Shown: positions 53,301-61,877, counted from the stretch's first letter. The stretch: DNA of 64,000 nucleotides from Marinoscillum sp. 108 (GCF_902506655.1 NZ_LR734808.1:2974501-3038500), one strand, 5' to 3'. Translations and numbers: made by a program. Notes: a model not told the origin generated them from the letters alone.

Positions 53301-53702
53301 CGTGAGCCCATTGACTTTGATGTCATCCATTTGCAGACTCTCAGAGGCTCCGGTGAAAAGTTTACGGTCTACCTCCTGAAATCCTGTGATGACCACCTCG
53401 CCCAATACAGCAGTGGCCTCTTTCAGCTGGATGGTGATTGGGCGGCTACTTTTGACCAGGTATTCTTCGCTTTCCATACCGATCATACTGATCACGATGG
53501 TTTGCCCTTGCGCTACACTGAGCCGGAAAGTGCCATCCAGGTCGGTGACCGTGCCCGAAGTTTCCCCTTTCACCTGTACGGTAGCACCAATGAGGCCTTC
53601 GCCAGATTGATCCAGAATTTTCCCCGACAGGGCAATAGACTGAGCGCTTACCTGAAGTGAAACAGCACTAAAAAGAACAGAAAGAATAAAAAGAAACCTC
53701 AT
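50397..53702 (-). CDS. SusC/RagA-family TonB-linked outer-membrane transporter
   Basis: This is a 1101-residue protein. A signal peptide (1-20) is followed by a carboxypeptidase-regulatory-like domain (about 24-105). The plug has TGFQEVDRKLFTGASESL and the hallmark ATAIYGARAANGVIVITTKRG. A 22-strand-type barrel follows, ending TITFSLNVGF. It has no STN domain, so it is not a sigma-regulated transducer. With SusD it takes up oligomeric substrates; here the neighbouring peptidase hints at peptide or protein-derived cargo. Confidence 0.95.
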   Translation of the reverse strand: MRFLFILSVLFSAVSLQVSAQSIALSGKILDQSGEGLIGATVQVKGETSGTVTDLDGTFRLSVAQGQTIVISMIGMESEEYLVKSSRPITIQLKEATAVLGEVVITGFQEVDRKLFTGASESLQMDDIKVNGLTDVSRALEGQVAGVNVDNVSGTFGTSPKIRIRGNASINGNNQPLFVIDGVILEDLANVNTDDFISGNANTLISSSIANLNPNDIESFQILKDASATAIYGARAANGVIVITTKRGKSGKLRVNYSGNYSFKLRPTYNQFNLMNSAQEMSVYRELYEKGLVDITTSVRAQNYGAMGKMFTQIANHELEWGPGGTLNEEFLNTYENANTDWFEVLFREAALQQQHSVSFTAGSEKSNSYYSISFLNDQGQTIADNVQRVTASSRNTYFLSDIFTFGLKLSASYRDQRVPGTRNREFDPITGRFSRNFDINPFSYALNTARSIRPYDDDGNLEYFRRNYAPFNILEELQLNYIDITVSDFSAQTDFEVNPSKNLSFKGVLQARYANTVRDHTVHENSNQAEAYRANGTQFIQDANNLLYRDPDNPGLNPVVVLPQGGFNYLDQSELLNFYARISADWNRTFAEAHEINVLAGQEIRFSNRTESSTTGMGVIYESGGIVITDPNIIEFFNLQNIDYYRLSSSKDRFLGLFVNGGYAYKSRYIANFTVRYDGSNQLGESKAARYLPTWNVSGAWNVTNESFFNVPFIDNLKLRGTYGISGNLPPNASALLNLQADVTVRPTDVEPYLYIQDLTNTELTWEKLKELNVGMDIAVLKNRVSGSFNYYRRNAYDLIGTVQTSGIGGQGLKTGNFADMDADGFEASISTENLQGRDFTWRTNFNVGYTIDKITRLDFGPRIADAIGQNGAAVLGGPRRGLFSTRFAGLNEQGVPTFYDENNEIVYQYDLQDRGSLTSTLKYEGPVEPRGAGGLTNTFGYKGFSLMVLLSYKFDYKIRLNDAFFATYTDFDALPAELINRWAVPGDEELTDYPVILDRGVAQSNGNVVLAYQLYNKSTARVANGDYLRLRTVRLSYAIPPALIGRMGLSSASLSLEGQNIALLYSDKKLKGQDPEFFSSGGVSLPQPKTITFSLNVGF

Positions 53703-53721
53703 TCATTTGGGTGGTTCAGTA

Positions 53722-54282
53722 TTAGTCTCTCTCGAAAACGTATACCAAATCAAATGACACCACCCTGCTGATGGCATTGCTTACCGAATCCAGCTGCTGG
53801 TCGGTCAAGGTGTTCAGATAGTCGATGTATTTTTGAGTGACCGTATCAAAGTAGATATCCGGGATAAACGCACTCTGAGTTTCGAAGCTGAGCCAAAGGT
53901 CGTCTTCTTCATTTTTTTCTATGGTCCAGTCCTGATCGTCATTGTCTTCAGTTGATTCCAACTTGAGCTCATCATCATCTATCTCCCATGTGCCTGCATC
54001 GTTGATGTCTGGCCCGGTGACCCCTATTTCTAAACTATAGGTGCCATCCTTCTCCAGCACCAGGGTATAGTCATCATATACCACGCCATTGCCAAAGCTC
54101 AGCTCATCTATGTCATAGGCAAGGCCCTCATAGCCCTCAAACTCCGAAGGAAAATTGATAAAGAGATAACTATCAAGTGCCCATACTCCAACTTCATGTG
54201 GAGGAGCAGGCTCTTCCTTATCTTTACAGGAGACCACCAATAACAAGGCGATGAGGGCGAATAGTGGTAGATGATTTTTCAT
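53722..54282 (-). CDS. Acidic lipoprotein, lipocalin-like in outline
   Basis: The ATG at 54282 begins a clear lipoprotein signal (MKNHLPLFALIALLLVVSC, acyl Cys 19); the longer open frame to 54378 is not used. The mature part of about 168 residues is acidic and has GVWALDSYLFINFPSEF, DYTLVLEKDGTYSLEIG and GTWEIDDDELKLES. This pattern of a strand, a turn and GTW is seen in lipocalin-like DUF lipoproteins. It is the first gene of the SusCD operon, 19 bp before susC, so it is probably a surface accessory lipoprotein. Confidence 0.75.
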   Translation of the reverse strand: MKNHLPLFALIALLLVVSCKDKEEPAPPHEVGVWALDSYLFINFPSEFEGYEGLAYDIDELSFGNGVVYDDYTLVLEKDGTYSLEIGVTGPDINDAGTWEIDDDELKLESTEDNDDQDWTIEKNEEDDLWLSFETQSAFIPDIYFDTVTQKYIDYLNTLTDQQLDSVSNAISRVVSFDLVYVFERD

Positions 54283-54377
54283 AGATTGGTCTTTATGTTT
54301 AAACTTAGGTTCGGTCACTTTATGAAAGCAATGCAAAATTTGAATTCCCTTACTGAATCTAAAAATAATCACTGGCA

Positions 54378-55052
54378 ATGACTAATCACAAACTAAAGCT
54401 GATAACGACAGAAGATGGCTCACACAGTTTGCTCAGGGAAGACCTCAATGAAACCTATCATTCCTTCCATGGCGCCCGGTCAGAGTCGGCTTATGTGTTC
54501 ATCGAACAGTGCCTTCACTACTATGCGGAACAGACCAAAAAAGGGCGGATACGCATCTTTGAAGTGGGTTTTGGAACGGGCCTGAATGCCTTTTTGGCTG
54601 CTGCTTTTGCAGAAGAAAATAAAGTGGCATTGGAGTTTCACTCGGTGGAGCCTTTCCCTGTGGTCAGGGAAATATTTGAGCAGTTAAATTTTGGACAAAC
54701 TCCGGAGGAACAGCAACTGCTTGGAGCACTCCATGAATCGCCGTGGGAAAGTGCTCAGTCAATCACAAGCCATTTTTCATTGGTCAAGCATGAAACTACC
54801 CTTGAGGGTTTCTCTGCAGCCAGCGATTTTGACATGATTTTTTTTGATGCATTTGCTCCTTCCAAGCAGGCAGAGGTGTGGGAGCTGGCCAATCTAAAGA
54901 AATGCTTTGATCTGTTGCAGTCCGGTGGGATTCTCACTACCTACTGTGCCCAGGGTCAGTTTAAGCGCAACCTGGCAGCGGCCGGTTTTGAGGTGCAAAC
55001 CCTCAAGGGAGCGATGGGAAAGAAGGAAATGGTGAGAGGGGTGAGAAACTAG
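54378..55052 (+). CDS. mnmD: tRNA 5-methylaminomethyl-2-thiouridine methyltransferase (MnmD)
   Basis: This SAM-dependent methyltransferase of 224 residues methylates the wobble uridine of some tRNAs. SAM motif FEVGFGTGLNAFLAA (about 55-70) and FFDAFAPSKQAEVWE (about 150-165) match MnmD, the stand-alone form of the MnmC methyltransferase domain. FKRNLAAAGFEVQTLKGAMGKKEMVRG is the family end block. It is divergent from the SusCD operon and ends with a 4-bp convergent overlap with the Uma2 gene. Confidence 0.92.
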   Translation: MTNHKLKLITTEDGSHSLLREDLNETYHSFHGARSESAYVFIEQCLHYYAEQTKKGRIRIFEVGFGTGLNAFLAAAFAEENKVALEFHSVEPFPVVREIFEQLNFGQTPEEQQLLGALHESPWESAQSITSHFSLVKHETTLEGFSAASDFDMIFFDAFAPSKQAEVWELANLKKCFDLLQSGGILTTYCAQGQFKRNLAAAGFEVQTLKGAMGKKEMVRGVRN

Positions 55053-55585
55053 AAAGTAAACTTAAGCTTCAATAAGGGAGAGTCGATAGAACCGATAGTA
55101 TCTCCAATGAGTTCATAGTTGGACTTATTAAAGGAATACCCCAAAGCGTGTTTGTTTTCAGGATCCACGACCCAATACTCTTTTACCCCGAAGCTTTCAT
55201 AAAGGTCTTTTTTTCGAATCAGGTCATGATCCCTATTGCCAGGAGAGAGTACTTCGATCAACATATCAGGAACCCCATGAATGTGTCCTGATTCGTTGAC
55301 GATGGAAAGGTTATGGTTAAGAATGACTGTAATGTCTGGTTGGACGGCATTATTTTTTTCATCGAGATAGACATCCAATGGAGCGATCAGCACCATTCCG
55401 GTTTTGGTTTCTCTAAAGTGCGACATTAATTCATAGTTAATGTCATTCAGGACTACTTGATGTCCGGAGGTAGGCGAAGGGGACATATAGAGGGCATTGT
55501 TAATTAATTCGGCCAAAGTCCCCTCAGGGAGGCTTTGATAAACCTCCATGACTGTTTTTGGTGGACGCTCTAACGTATTCCGCAT
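55049..55585 (-). CDS. Uma2-family putative nuclease
   Basis: The 178-residue protein carries the PD-(D/E)xK nuclease outline of Uma2/DUF820: the N-terminal segment EGTLAELINNALYMSPSPTSGHQ, the catalytic-looking VQPDITVILN, and MLIEVLSPGNRDHDLIRKKDLYESFGVKEYWVVDP. Uma2 proteins are abundant, often multi-copy, with no clear physiological role. It is a single gene convergent with mnmD by 4 bp, and there is no toxin or transposase nearby. Confidence 0.88.
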   Translation of the reverse strand: MRNTLERPPKTVMEVYQSLPEGTLAELINNALYMSPSPTSGHQVVLNDINYELMSHFRETKTGMVLIAPLDVYLDEKNNAVQPDITVILNHNLSIVNESGHIHGVPDMLIEVLSPGNRDHDLIRKKDLYESFGVKEYWVVDPENKHALGYSFNKSNYELIGDTIGSIDSPLLKLKFTF

Positions 55586-55633
55586 TTACTTAAAGATACA
55601 AATTAATGGATATTAATGTTTCTTAATAGAGGG

Positions 55634-56875
55634 TCAGGCGGCAGCGTTTTTCCTGACTTCTAAATGGTTGACCCCTCTTTTCTCCGAAAGGATCCAATAA
55701 AAAAGGAACCCCGTAGCCAGTGCAAAAACACCGGCGATCAGCCACCAGTTTTGAAAGCCGAGGGCATCGACCAGGTTAGTACCAATGAGCGGAGCGAGGA
55801 CAAAAGCACTGGCAAAGGCCACGGAATATAGGCCCATGTAGGCTCCTCTGTTGCGCTTTCCGCTTCTTTGTACGGTGTAGGTAGCCATGAAAGGCATGGC
55901 AAAGATCTCCGCAAAGCTGATAAAGATACAAGCCAGATAAAGTGCCGCTTTGGATTCCATGCCGAAAAGCGCCAGAAATGCCAGGGCCATCAGGAAGCAC
56001 CCAAAGGCAATAAGCCGTCGGATGGGGAACCGATCCCCAATTTTATAAACCAGCACCATCTCGAACAGAAAAACAATGAGTCCATTCAACCCAAGTAAAA
56101 GGCCGATTTCCTGCTCGGGAAGCTGATATACCTGACGATGGTAGATCGGCCAGGTACTGAATAACTGAAAAAACATGGTGGAAAAACAAATCACCAGAAG
56201 GATGAATCCAAGAAAGAGTCCATCACTCCAGACACTCTTGTCTGGAATCAATGCGGTGTTGGTATCTGGCAGAGGTTCTTTTTCTTTCCCCTGTTTCCCA
56301 TAGAAATACAGAAAGAAGATCAGACCGGCACCTGCGCAGGTGATCGCATCAGCAATGAAGAGCCACTGATAAGAGACGGCAGCCAGGAGCCCACCCAGGG
56401 CAGGCCCAAAGGAAAAACCCAGGTTGATGGCCATCCGGTTCAGACTAAAGGCTCGGGTCACGTTCTCAGGTTTGGCGTAATAAGACACGGCAATCTGATT
56501 GGCAGGTCGGAGCATTTCAGAGACGAGGCTGACGAAAAAGATAAAGCCAGCAAGAGGATAAAAGCTTGTGACCTGCGAAAGCGCCAAAAACATTAACCCA
56601 CCACCCAACAGGCTGATGAGCTGCACTTTGAAGGGCCCGATTTTATCCGTGAGCCAACCTCCCAGAAAAGACCCACCGATGGCTCCCAGGCCAAACATGC
56701 TCATGATCCAGCCGGTTTCTACCAGAGAGAAGCCCAGAGAACTGGTGAGGTAAACGCTCAGAAACGGGATCACCATGGTTCCGCTTCTATTGATGAGAAT
56801 CACCAATGCGAGCATCCATGCGGCTGGAGAAAGCCCCCCAAATGCGTTCTTATAGAGGGTAATCACAGATTTCAT
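55634..56875 (-). CDS. Major facilitator superfamily transporter
   Basis: This 413-residue protein has 12 predicted transmembrane helices. The A-like motif GGSFLGGWLTDKIGPFKVQ lies between helices 2 and 3. A central cytoplasmic loop is rich in Lys/Glu/Pro (about 195-215). FSFGPALGGLLAAV and RGAYMGLYSVAFASAFVLAPLIG are MFS drug/sugar-type motifs. The start overlaps the DUF4249 stop as TGATG. Being coupled to a TonB receptor and its lipoprotein, it likely moves the imported compound across the inner membrane, or exports a carrier; this is an inference. Confidence 0.9.
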   Translation of the reverse strand: MKSVITLYKNAFGGLSPAAWMLALVILINRSGTMVIPFLSVYLTSSLGFSLVETGWIMSMFGLGAIGGSFLGGWLTDKIGPFKVQLISLLGGGLMFLALSQVTSFYPLAGFIFFVSLVSEMLRPANQIAVSYYAKPENVTRAFSLNRMAINLGFSFGPALGGLLAAVSYQWLFIADAITCAGAGLIFFLYFYGKQGKEKEPLPDTNTALIPDKSVWSDGLFLGFILLVICFSTMFFQLFSTWPIYHRQVYQLPEQEIGLLLGLNGLIVFLFEMVLVYKIGDRFPIRRLIAFGCFLMALAFLALFGMESKAALYLACIFISFAEIFAMPFMATYTVQRSGKRNRGAYMGLYSVAFASAFVLAPLIGTNLVDALGFQNWWLIAGVFALATGFLFYWILSEKRGVNHLEVRKNAAA

Positions 56876-57801
56876 CAGTCAGGCACCCGATCTACGATGT
56901 TTTCATCAGACATGATCACTTCCAGGGAAGAAACGCCTGCCACAGAAAAGAAACCAACCACAGAAACGTCATCGCTCGTGGGAACGATGTTGGTTGGGGA
57001 GTTGGCCAGAGGGTTGGCAAATAGCTGTGCAAAGCCAGGCTGTCGGACGGTTTCGTCCTGTACTCTGTAGAGGAAAAACCATGCGTCTATAGGAATGGCG
57101 TGTAGTTCTACCCGCAGTTTGTCACCCCGCTTGAATGGCGACACAGCCGGAGTTTCCGTAGGAAAGGGCGTAATGGCCGTACGGATGGGCTGTATGAAAA
57201 TAAGGCTGTCTACCTCTCCGCCTGCTGAGAAGCCTGCGTCATAGGCGATATTGATCTGCTCGGGTTTGCCCAAATAGGTATCGTTCACAAAAGACTTTAC
57301 CCAATAGGTATTGCCCGGACCCTCAAAATCTCTGGCCCAGAATTCAGCGTAGTAATAATCCTCTTCGATGAACGCATCTTTTTTGTTGTATTCGAAGGTG
57401 ATGCTGTCCACAGAAGGTGCAGCATTCAGGGTGGAGAATGACTGGTACACCTGTCCATCTACTGAGATCTGAAGGCCGTAGGAATGCCCCACTTCACCGA
57501 AAACTTCGCCCGGTGCGGGTACCCATACATAGATACCGTCATCATCCTCGTCAGAGAAAACAAAAGGTTCCAGCGTTTCAATGTCTACCACGATCACCTC
57601 TGCTGCCAGTGCAGGTTCCGGTGCCCCATTATCAAAATACGGCCGGGTATAGTTCAATACTATCTGCTGAGTATCACCCGTGTTGGTGAGCCACGCATCT
57701 ACATTCAGGAAGGGAGTGGTGTCTTTCAGAGGAATATCCACTTCGTCATCACAAGAGGATATGCCAAGCGCTACAATGAGTATAAATAAAAGCTTTTTCA
57801 T
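56875..57801 (-). CDS. DUF4249-family lipoprotein
   Basis: The 308-residue lipoprotein has lipobox ISSC (Cys about 17) then DDEVDIPL. The DUF4249 body has LNVDAWLTNTGDTQQIVLNYTRPYF at the start, and VGFFSVAGVSSLEVIMSDE near the end. DUF4249 genes occur next to TonB-dependent receptors without SusD in Bacteroidota. They are probably surface lipoproteins that work with the receptor. It begins 5 bp after the receptor stop and overlaps the MFS gene. Confidence 0.9.
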   Translation of the reverse strand: MKKLLFILIVALGISSCDDEVDIPLKDTTPFLNVDAWLTNTGDTQQIVLNYTRPYFDNGAPEPALAAEVIVVDIETLEPFVFSDEDDDGIYVWVPAPGEVFGEVGHSYGLQISVDGQVYQSFSTLNAAPSVDSITFEYNKKDAFIEEDYYYAEFWARDFEGPGNTYWVKSFVNDTYLGKPEQINIAYDAGFSAGGEVDSLIFIQPIRTAITPFPTETPAVSPFKRGDKLRVELHAIPIDAWFFLYRVQDETVRQPGFAQLFANPLANSPTNIVPTSDDVSVVGFFSVAGVSSLEVIMSDENIVDRVPD

Positions 57802-57806
57802 CCTGA

Positions 57807-60182
57807 TTAAAATTTAAAATTGTAAGAAACCGCCGGAACGAATGTGCCTAAGATGGAGACCTGATTGGCCTGTGTGATGGCCTGCCCCGCCACGCTCAGG
57901 TCGTCTGTCTGGGCAAAGTAGATAGAGAAGGGGTTTCTCCGGGCGTACACGTTGTAGACTGTGAATACCCAGTGATCCTGTAGTTTTTTGGGCGAACCAT
58001 CAGACTTGAGGGTTCGCATATACCAGGTGGCCGAGAGGTCCAGCCGGTGATAGTCAGGAATACGGCCATTGTTTCTGCCCAACACACCAGGGATGGTATA
58101 GCCCTGATTTTCGTATCGGTAAGAAGGGAGCGTATATGGAGTGCCCGTGATATAGGTGAAATTAGCTGATACCGACCATTTTTCACTCCAGTCATAGTTG
58201 GCCGTTACTTTGACGTTATGCGTCTGATCAAACCGGGTAGGGTACCAGTCCCCTTCGTTGATTCCTTCTACTTTGAGCTCTGTGCGAGCCAGTGTATAGC
58301 TGACCCACCCATTGATTTTACCGGAGTTTTTCTTCACAAAGAATTCCGCGCCATATGCCCGGCCATCTCCTGACAGAAGATCTCCTTCGAGGAACCTGTT
58401 AATCAATATTTCCGCTCCATCTATGTAGTCTACCTGATTTTGTGACTCTTTGTAGTAGACCTCCACGGACGTTTCCAGTTGATTATTGAGGAAATTTTTG
58501 AAGACTCCCAGAGCCACCTGATCCGCCAGCTGTGGCTTGATGTTGTTGGTACTTGGCGTCCACACATCCGTAGGCAGCGAAGCAGTGGTGTTAGAGACCA
58601 GATGAATGTACTGGCTCATCCTGTTGTAACTACCCTTGATGGAGGTGGATGGATTCACACTGTATTTGAATGAGAAGCGAGGCTCCAGGTTAGAATAGAA
58701 CTGAATCGTCTCCCAGTTGTCGGCTTGTTCAATACTCGAAACGGGTCTTCTTTCCCCTTTCACTTCGGCATCCTCATAGTAATAAATGGATCCGGCTCCC
58801 AGGTATTGAAATCCTGAAAGACGAACACCATACTGCAGGGACAGGCGATCGTTTACCTTTTGGGTATTTCCCAGGTATATCGCTGTTTCAATGCTTTTGC
58901 GCTCGTCAAGGCTGATGTCACTCTCTTCACCATCACTTACCCCCAGTACTTCTGCTGGTTTGAAGCGATAAAGGATGGCTTCTGCCCCAAAAGAGAGCTC
59001 GTTGGAGGTGTTGATGAAATAGGAAAACTGCTCCTTAAAGTTGTAGGTAAGGATTCTTGACTTCCAGCTGAAAAGGTCATCTTTGGTTTCACCCACTTGA
59101 AAGGAATAGTCATAGTCGCTCAGAAAGAGTGTGGTATTGGAGAAAATCCGATCATTGAACAGGTGATTCCAACGTAAGCTGGCTGTTTTATTCCCCCAGT
59201 CAAAGCCCTGGTTAGCATCAAATTTGAAAACATCCCGACCCAGATAACCCGAAAGGTAAATTCTGTCCTTGTCAGAAATGTAGTAATTGGTTTTTCCCGT
59301 CAGGTCATAAAAGCGAAGCCCTACACCATCCAGGTCATTATTTTTCAAAAAAGGCTGCGCCAGCACATCGATGTACGACCTGCGACCGGCCAGGATAAAG
59401 GAGGATTTGTTTTTGGCAATGGGCCCCTCTACCGCAAAGCGGCTGAAGATGGTACCAACTCCACCATTCACTTCATAATTTTTGATATTTCCTTCTTTCA
59501 TCCGCACATCCAGAATGGACGAAAGCCGGCCACCGTACTCTGCAGGGATTCCACCTTTATAGAGTTTTACATCCTTCACAGCATCCGGGTTGAACACCGA
59601 AAAGAAACCAAACATGTGTGAGGAATTGTAAACCGGCGCCTCATCCAGAAGGATAAGGTTCTGACCTACACTTCCGCCCCGCACATTGAAGCCGGACGCT
59701 CCTTCTCCTACCGTGGTGACTCCCGGGAGGAGCTGCAAGCTTTTTACCACATCTACCTCACCCAGAAAGGCGGGTATTTTCTGAATGGTGGTGATGTCGA
59801 GCTCTGCGGTGCTCATCTCCATGCCGGACACATTTTCGTCCTCTGGCTTAGCGGTGACCACCACTTCCTCTAATTTTTGTTCTGTGGAAAGAAGCTCCAC
59901 GTCTAATCGGACATTCTGATTTAAAGAAACGGTTTTTTGAATCGGCTGGTAGCCAACATACCGGTACTCCACAGAGTACTCTCCCGGGGGAATGGTAATG
60001 GAATAGAATCCATAGACGTTGGTGATATTGCCACTGCTGAGCTCGCGTATGAGCACGGTGGCGCCGATGAGCGTTTCCCCATCAGACTGATCCTTTACGT
60101 AGCCACTGATGGTAAATTTTTCCTGACCTGAGGCAGAGAGAAGAAGCACGCCGCTCAGAAGGGTGAGTATTAGTTTTTTCAA
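57807..60182 (-). CDS. TonB-dependent receptor (DUF4249-associated)
   Basis: The 791-residue receptor starts at a TTG at 60182, the only start giving the signal peptide KKLILTLLSGVLLLSASGQ. The carboxypeptidase-regulatory-like domain spans about 24-110, and the plug about 120-225 with GFNVRGGSVGQNLILLDEAPVY and EYGGRLSSILDVRMKEG. The barrel ends FVPAVSYNFKF. It lacks an STN domain. With DUF4249 and MFS downstream it forms a three-gene uptake operon. The substrate is unknown. Confidence 0.92.
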   Translation of the reverse strand: MKKLILTLLSGVLLLSASGQEKFTISGYVKDQSDGETLIGATVLIRELSSGNITNVYGFYSITIPPGEYSVEYRYVGYQPIQKTVSLNQNVRLDVELLSTEQKLEEVVVTAKPEDENVSGMEMSTAELDITTIQKIPAFLGEVDVVKSLQLLPGVTTVGEGASGFNVRGGSVGQNLILLDEAPVYNSSHMFGFFSVFNPDAVKDVKLYKGGIPAEYGGRLSSILDVRMKEGNIKNYEVNGGVGTIFSRFAVEGPIAKNKSSFILAGRRSYIDVLAQPFLKNNDLDGVGLRFYDLTGKTNYYISDKDRIYLSGYLGRDVFKFDANQGFDWGNKTASLRWNHLFNDRIFSNTTLFLSDYDYSFQVGETKDDLFSWKSRILTYNFKEQFSYFINTSNELSFGAEAILYRFKPAEVLGVSDGEESDISLDERKSIETAIYLGNTQKVNDRLSLQYGVRLSGFQYLGAGSIYYYEDAEVKGERRPVSSIEQADNWETIQFYSNLEPRFSFKYSVNPSTSIKGSYNRMSQYIHLVSNTTASLPTDVWTPSTNNIKPQLADQVALGVFKNFLNNQLETSVEVYYKESQNQVDYIDGAEILINRFLEGDLLSGDGRAYGAEFFVKKNSGKINGWVSYTLARTELKVEGINEGDWYPTRFDQTHNVKVTANYDWSEKWSVSANFTYITGTPYTLPSYRYENQGYTIPGVLGRNNGRIPDYHRLDLSATWYMRTLKSDGSPKKLQDHWVFTVYNVYARRNPFSIYFAQTDDLSVAGQAITQANQVSILGTFVPAVSYNFKF

Positions 60183-60331
60183 GGCAGATTGAGTTTTTTG
60201 ACCTTGGTTAGAAACGGTTTGTTTGGAAACTTGTTCAAAAAAGTGGATGAAAATTTCCTAACAAGGATGGTTAAATCTCCATGAAGGCGGTGGGAAGCCC
60301 CAAAACGGACATAAAGTGAGTTTAATTGGGG

Positions 60332-61306
60332 TCAGCGAATCTTGGTGCGCAGGTCATTCACAATCATGTCTGCATGCACCCGGGAGTTTTCTATAAACCA
60401 TGCATTGGTTTTCAGCCCACCACAGATCACACCTGCCAGATAGACGTTTTCCACGTTGGTTTCCATGGTGTGCTCATCGTACTCGGGGGTCATATATTCA
60501 TCCGTGCCAATGTTGATCCCCACCTTTTTCAGGAAAGTAAAGTCAGGCTGATATCCGGTCATGGCCAGGACAAAATCATTTGGCAGGGTAATGTCTCCTT
60601 CCGGAGTTTGCACATCGATGGATTTCTCCTCTATTCTCGTGATTTGAGACTCAAAATAGGCTTTGATGGACCCTTCATTAATTCGGTTCTCAATGTCGGG
60701 GCGTACCCAGTATTTTACGCGGGGGTTGATTTCTTTTTCACGCACCACCATGACCACTTCTTTGGCCCCTTTTCGAAAAGTTTCTAATGCCACGTCTACC
60801 GACGAATTGGCGGCCCCAACCACCGCCACCCGCATGTCAAAGTAGGGGTGTGGCTCGTCATAATAGTGTTTTACTTTGGGGAGGTCCTCGCCGGGAATGT
60901 TGAGCAAATAGGGTAAGTCGTAAAATCCTGTGGCGATGATGATGGCTCTGGCCGAATAGCTCTGTTTGGAGGTGTTCACATGGAAAATTTCTTTGTCCTT
61001 TTTCACTTCCAGGACATTTTCATACAGCCGGGTGTTGAGCTGACGCGAAGTGGCCACTCTTCGGTAATACTCCAGGGCTTCAGGACGCGTAGGCTTAGGG
61101 TTGTGAGAGATGAAGGGCACACGACCGATTTCCAACCGATCTGAAGTGGAAAAGAAGGTCATGTTGTGTGGATAGTTATAGATAGAGTTGACCAGGCACC
61201 CTTTATCTATAATGGTGTGACTCAACCCAGCGTCTTGCGCCGCTATCCCGCAGGCCAACCCAATAGGCCCAGCCCCTATGATCAATACATCCGTGTTTTC
61301 ACTCAT
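60332..61306 (-). CDS. ypdA: YpdA-family bacillithiol disulfide reductase
   Basis: This is a 324-residue pyridine-nucleotide flavoprotein. FAD motif VLIIGAGPIGLACGIAAQ (about 5-22) and NAD(P)H motif AVVGAANSSVDVALETFRKG (about 165-185) are plain. There is no CxxC pair as in thioredoxin reductase, matching YpdA, which reduces bacillithiol disulfide via a single conserved Cys region. ICGGLKTNAWFIENSRVHA is the conserved end block. It overlaps the cyclo-ligase gene by 8 bp and is the last gene of the rimO-bshC run. Confidence 0.93.
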   Translation of the reverse strand: MSENTDVLIIGAGPIGLACGIAAQDAGLSHTIIDKGCLVNSIYNYPHNMTFFSTSDRLEIGRVPFISHNPKPTRPEALEYYRRVATSRQLNTRLYENVLEVKKDKEIFHVNTSKQSYSARAIIIATGFYDLPYLLNIPGEDLPKVKHYYDEPHPYFDMRVAVVGAANSSVDVALETFRKGAKEVVMVVREKEINPRVKYWVRPDIENRINEGSIKAYFESQITRIEEKSIDVQTPEGDITLPNDFVLAMTGYQPDFTFLKKVGINIGTDEYMTPEYDEHTMETNVENVYLAGVICGGLKTNAWFIENSRVHADMIVNDLRTKIR

Positions 61307-61877
61307 GGCATTTTAAAGTTTGTTGGGGGGTGATGCAGTAATCCAGGCGAATGTCGTGTGCTTCCGCAAAATCGAAGCGATCAAACAGTGGCCCCAAAGT
61401 AAGTCCAACCTTTAACACATCGGGTGCCATTTCTGTTAACAGGCGGTCATAATACCCTTTTCCGTACCCGATTCGGTTGCCCTGCTTGTCGGCGGCTAGT
61501 AAAGGGATCAGTACCAGCTCTATCTTATCCAGGTTGGCGGGTGTGCCACCTATGGGTGTGGGAATGCCAAAAGGATCGTCTTCAAACAACAGGTCACGGG
61601 TATAGACAAAATGACTCATTGTTTGCCGGGCAAAATCTGTAGCGGAGACCACTACCTCGGTTTTTACTCTGGAAAGCAATGCGATAAGTGGCCAGGTGTT
61701 GACCTCTTTGTTACGGGTGATGGGCAGAAAGCTATGAACACATCGAGCGCCTTTTTGGGAAATGAGCTGTGAGGCGGCCATGGTCACCTCCATGTTTCTT
61801 TTGGAAAAAACCTCCGAAACCAGCAAGCGTCTGTTGTGCAGTACGCCTCTTCTTATTTGTGCTTTCTCATTGGCCAT
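61299..61877 (-). CDS. 5-formyltetrahydrofolate cyclo-ligase
   Basis: The 192-residue enzyme converts 5-formyltetrahydrofolate to methenyltetrahydrofolate with ATP. Family motifs are the N-terminal RRGVLHNRRLLVS basic helix, DPFGIPTPIGGTPANL, and the nucleotide-site GYGKGYYDRLL. Length is normal. It lies immediately after bshC (abutting) and before ypdA; a functional tie to bacillithiol is not evident. Confidence 0.93.
   Translation of the reverse strand: MANEKAQIRRGVLHNRRLLVSEVFSKRNMEVTMAASQLISQKGARCVHSFLPITRNKEVNTWPLIALLSRVKTEVVVSATDFARQTMSHFVYTRDLLFEDDPFGIPTPIGGTPANLDKIELVLIPLLAADKQGNRIGYGKGYYDRLLTEMAPDVLKVGLTLGPLFDRFDFAEAHDIRLDYCITPQQTLKCHE

Noticed and set aside
60183-60331. Terminator after ypdA
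   Set aside because: CCCCAA and TTGGGG arms on the minus strand are separated by more than 20 nt and lack a T-tract, so no convincing terminator is present.
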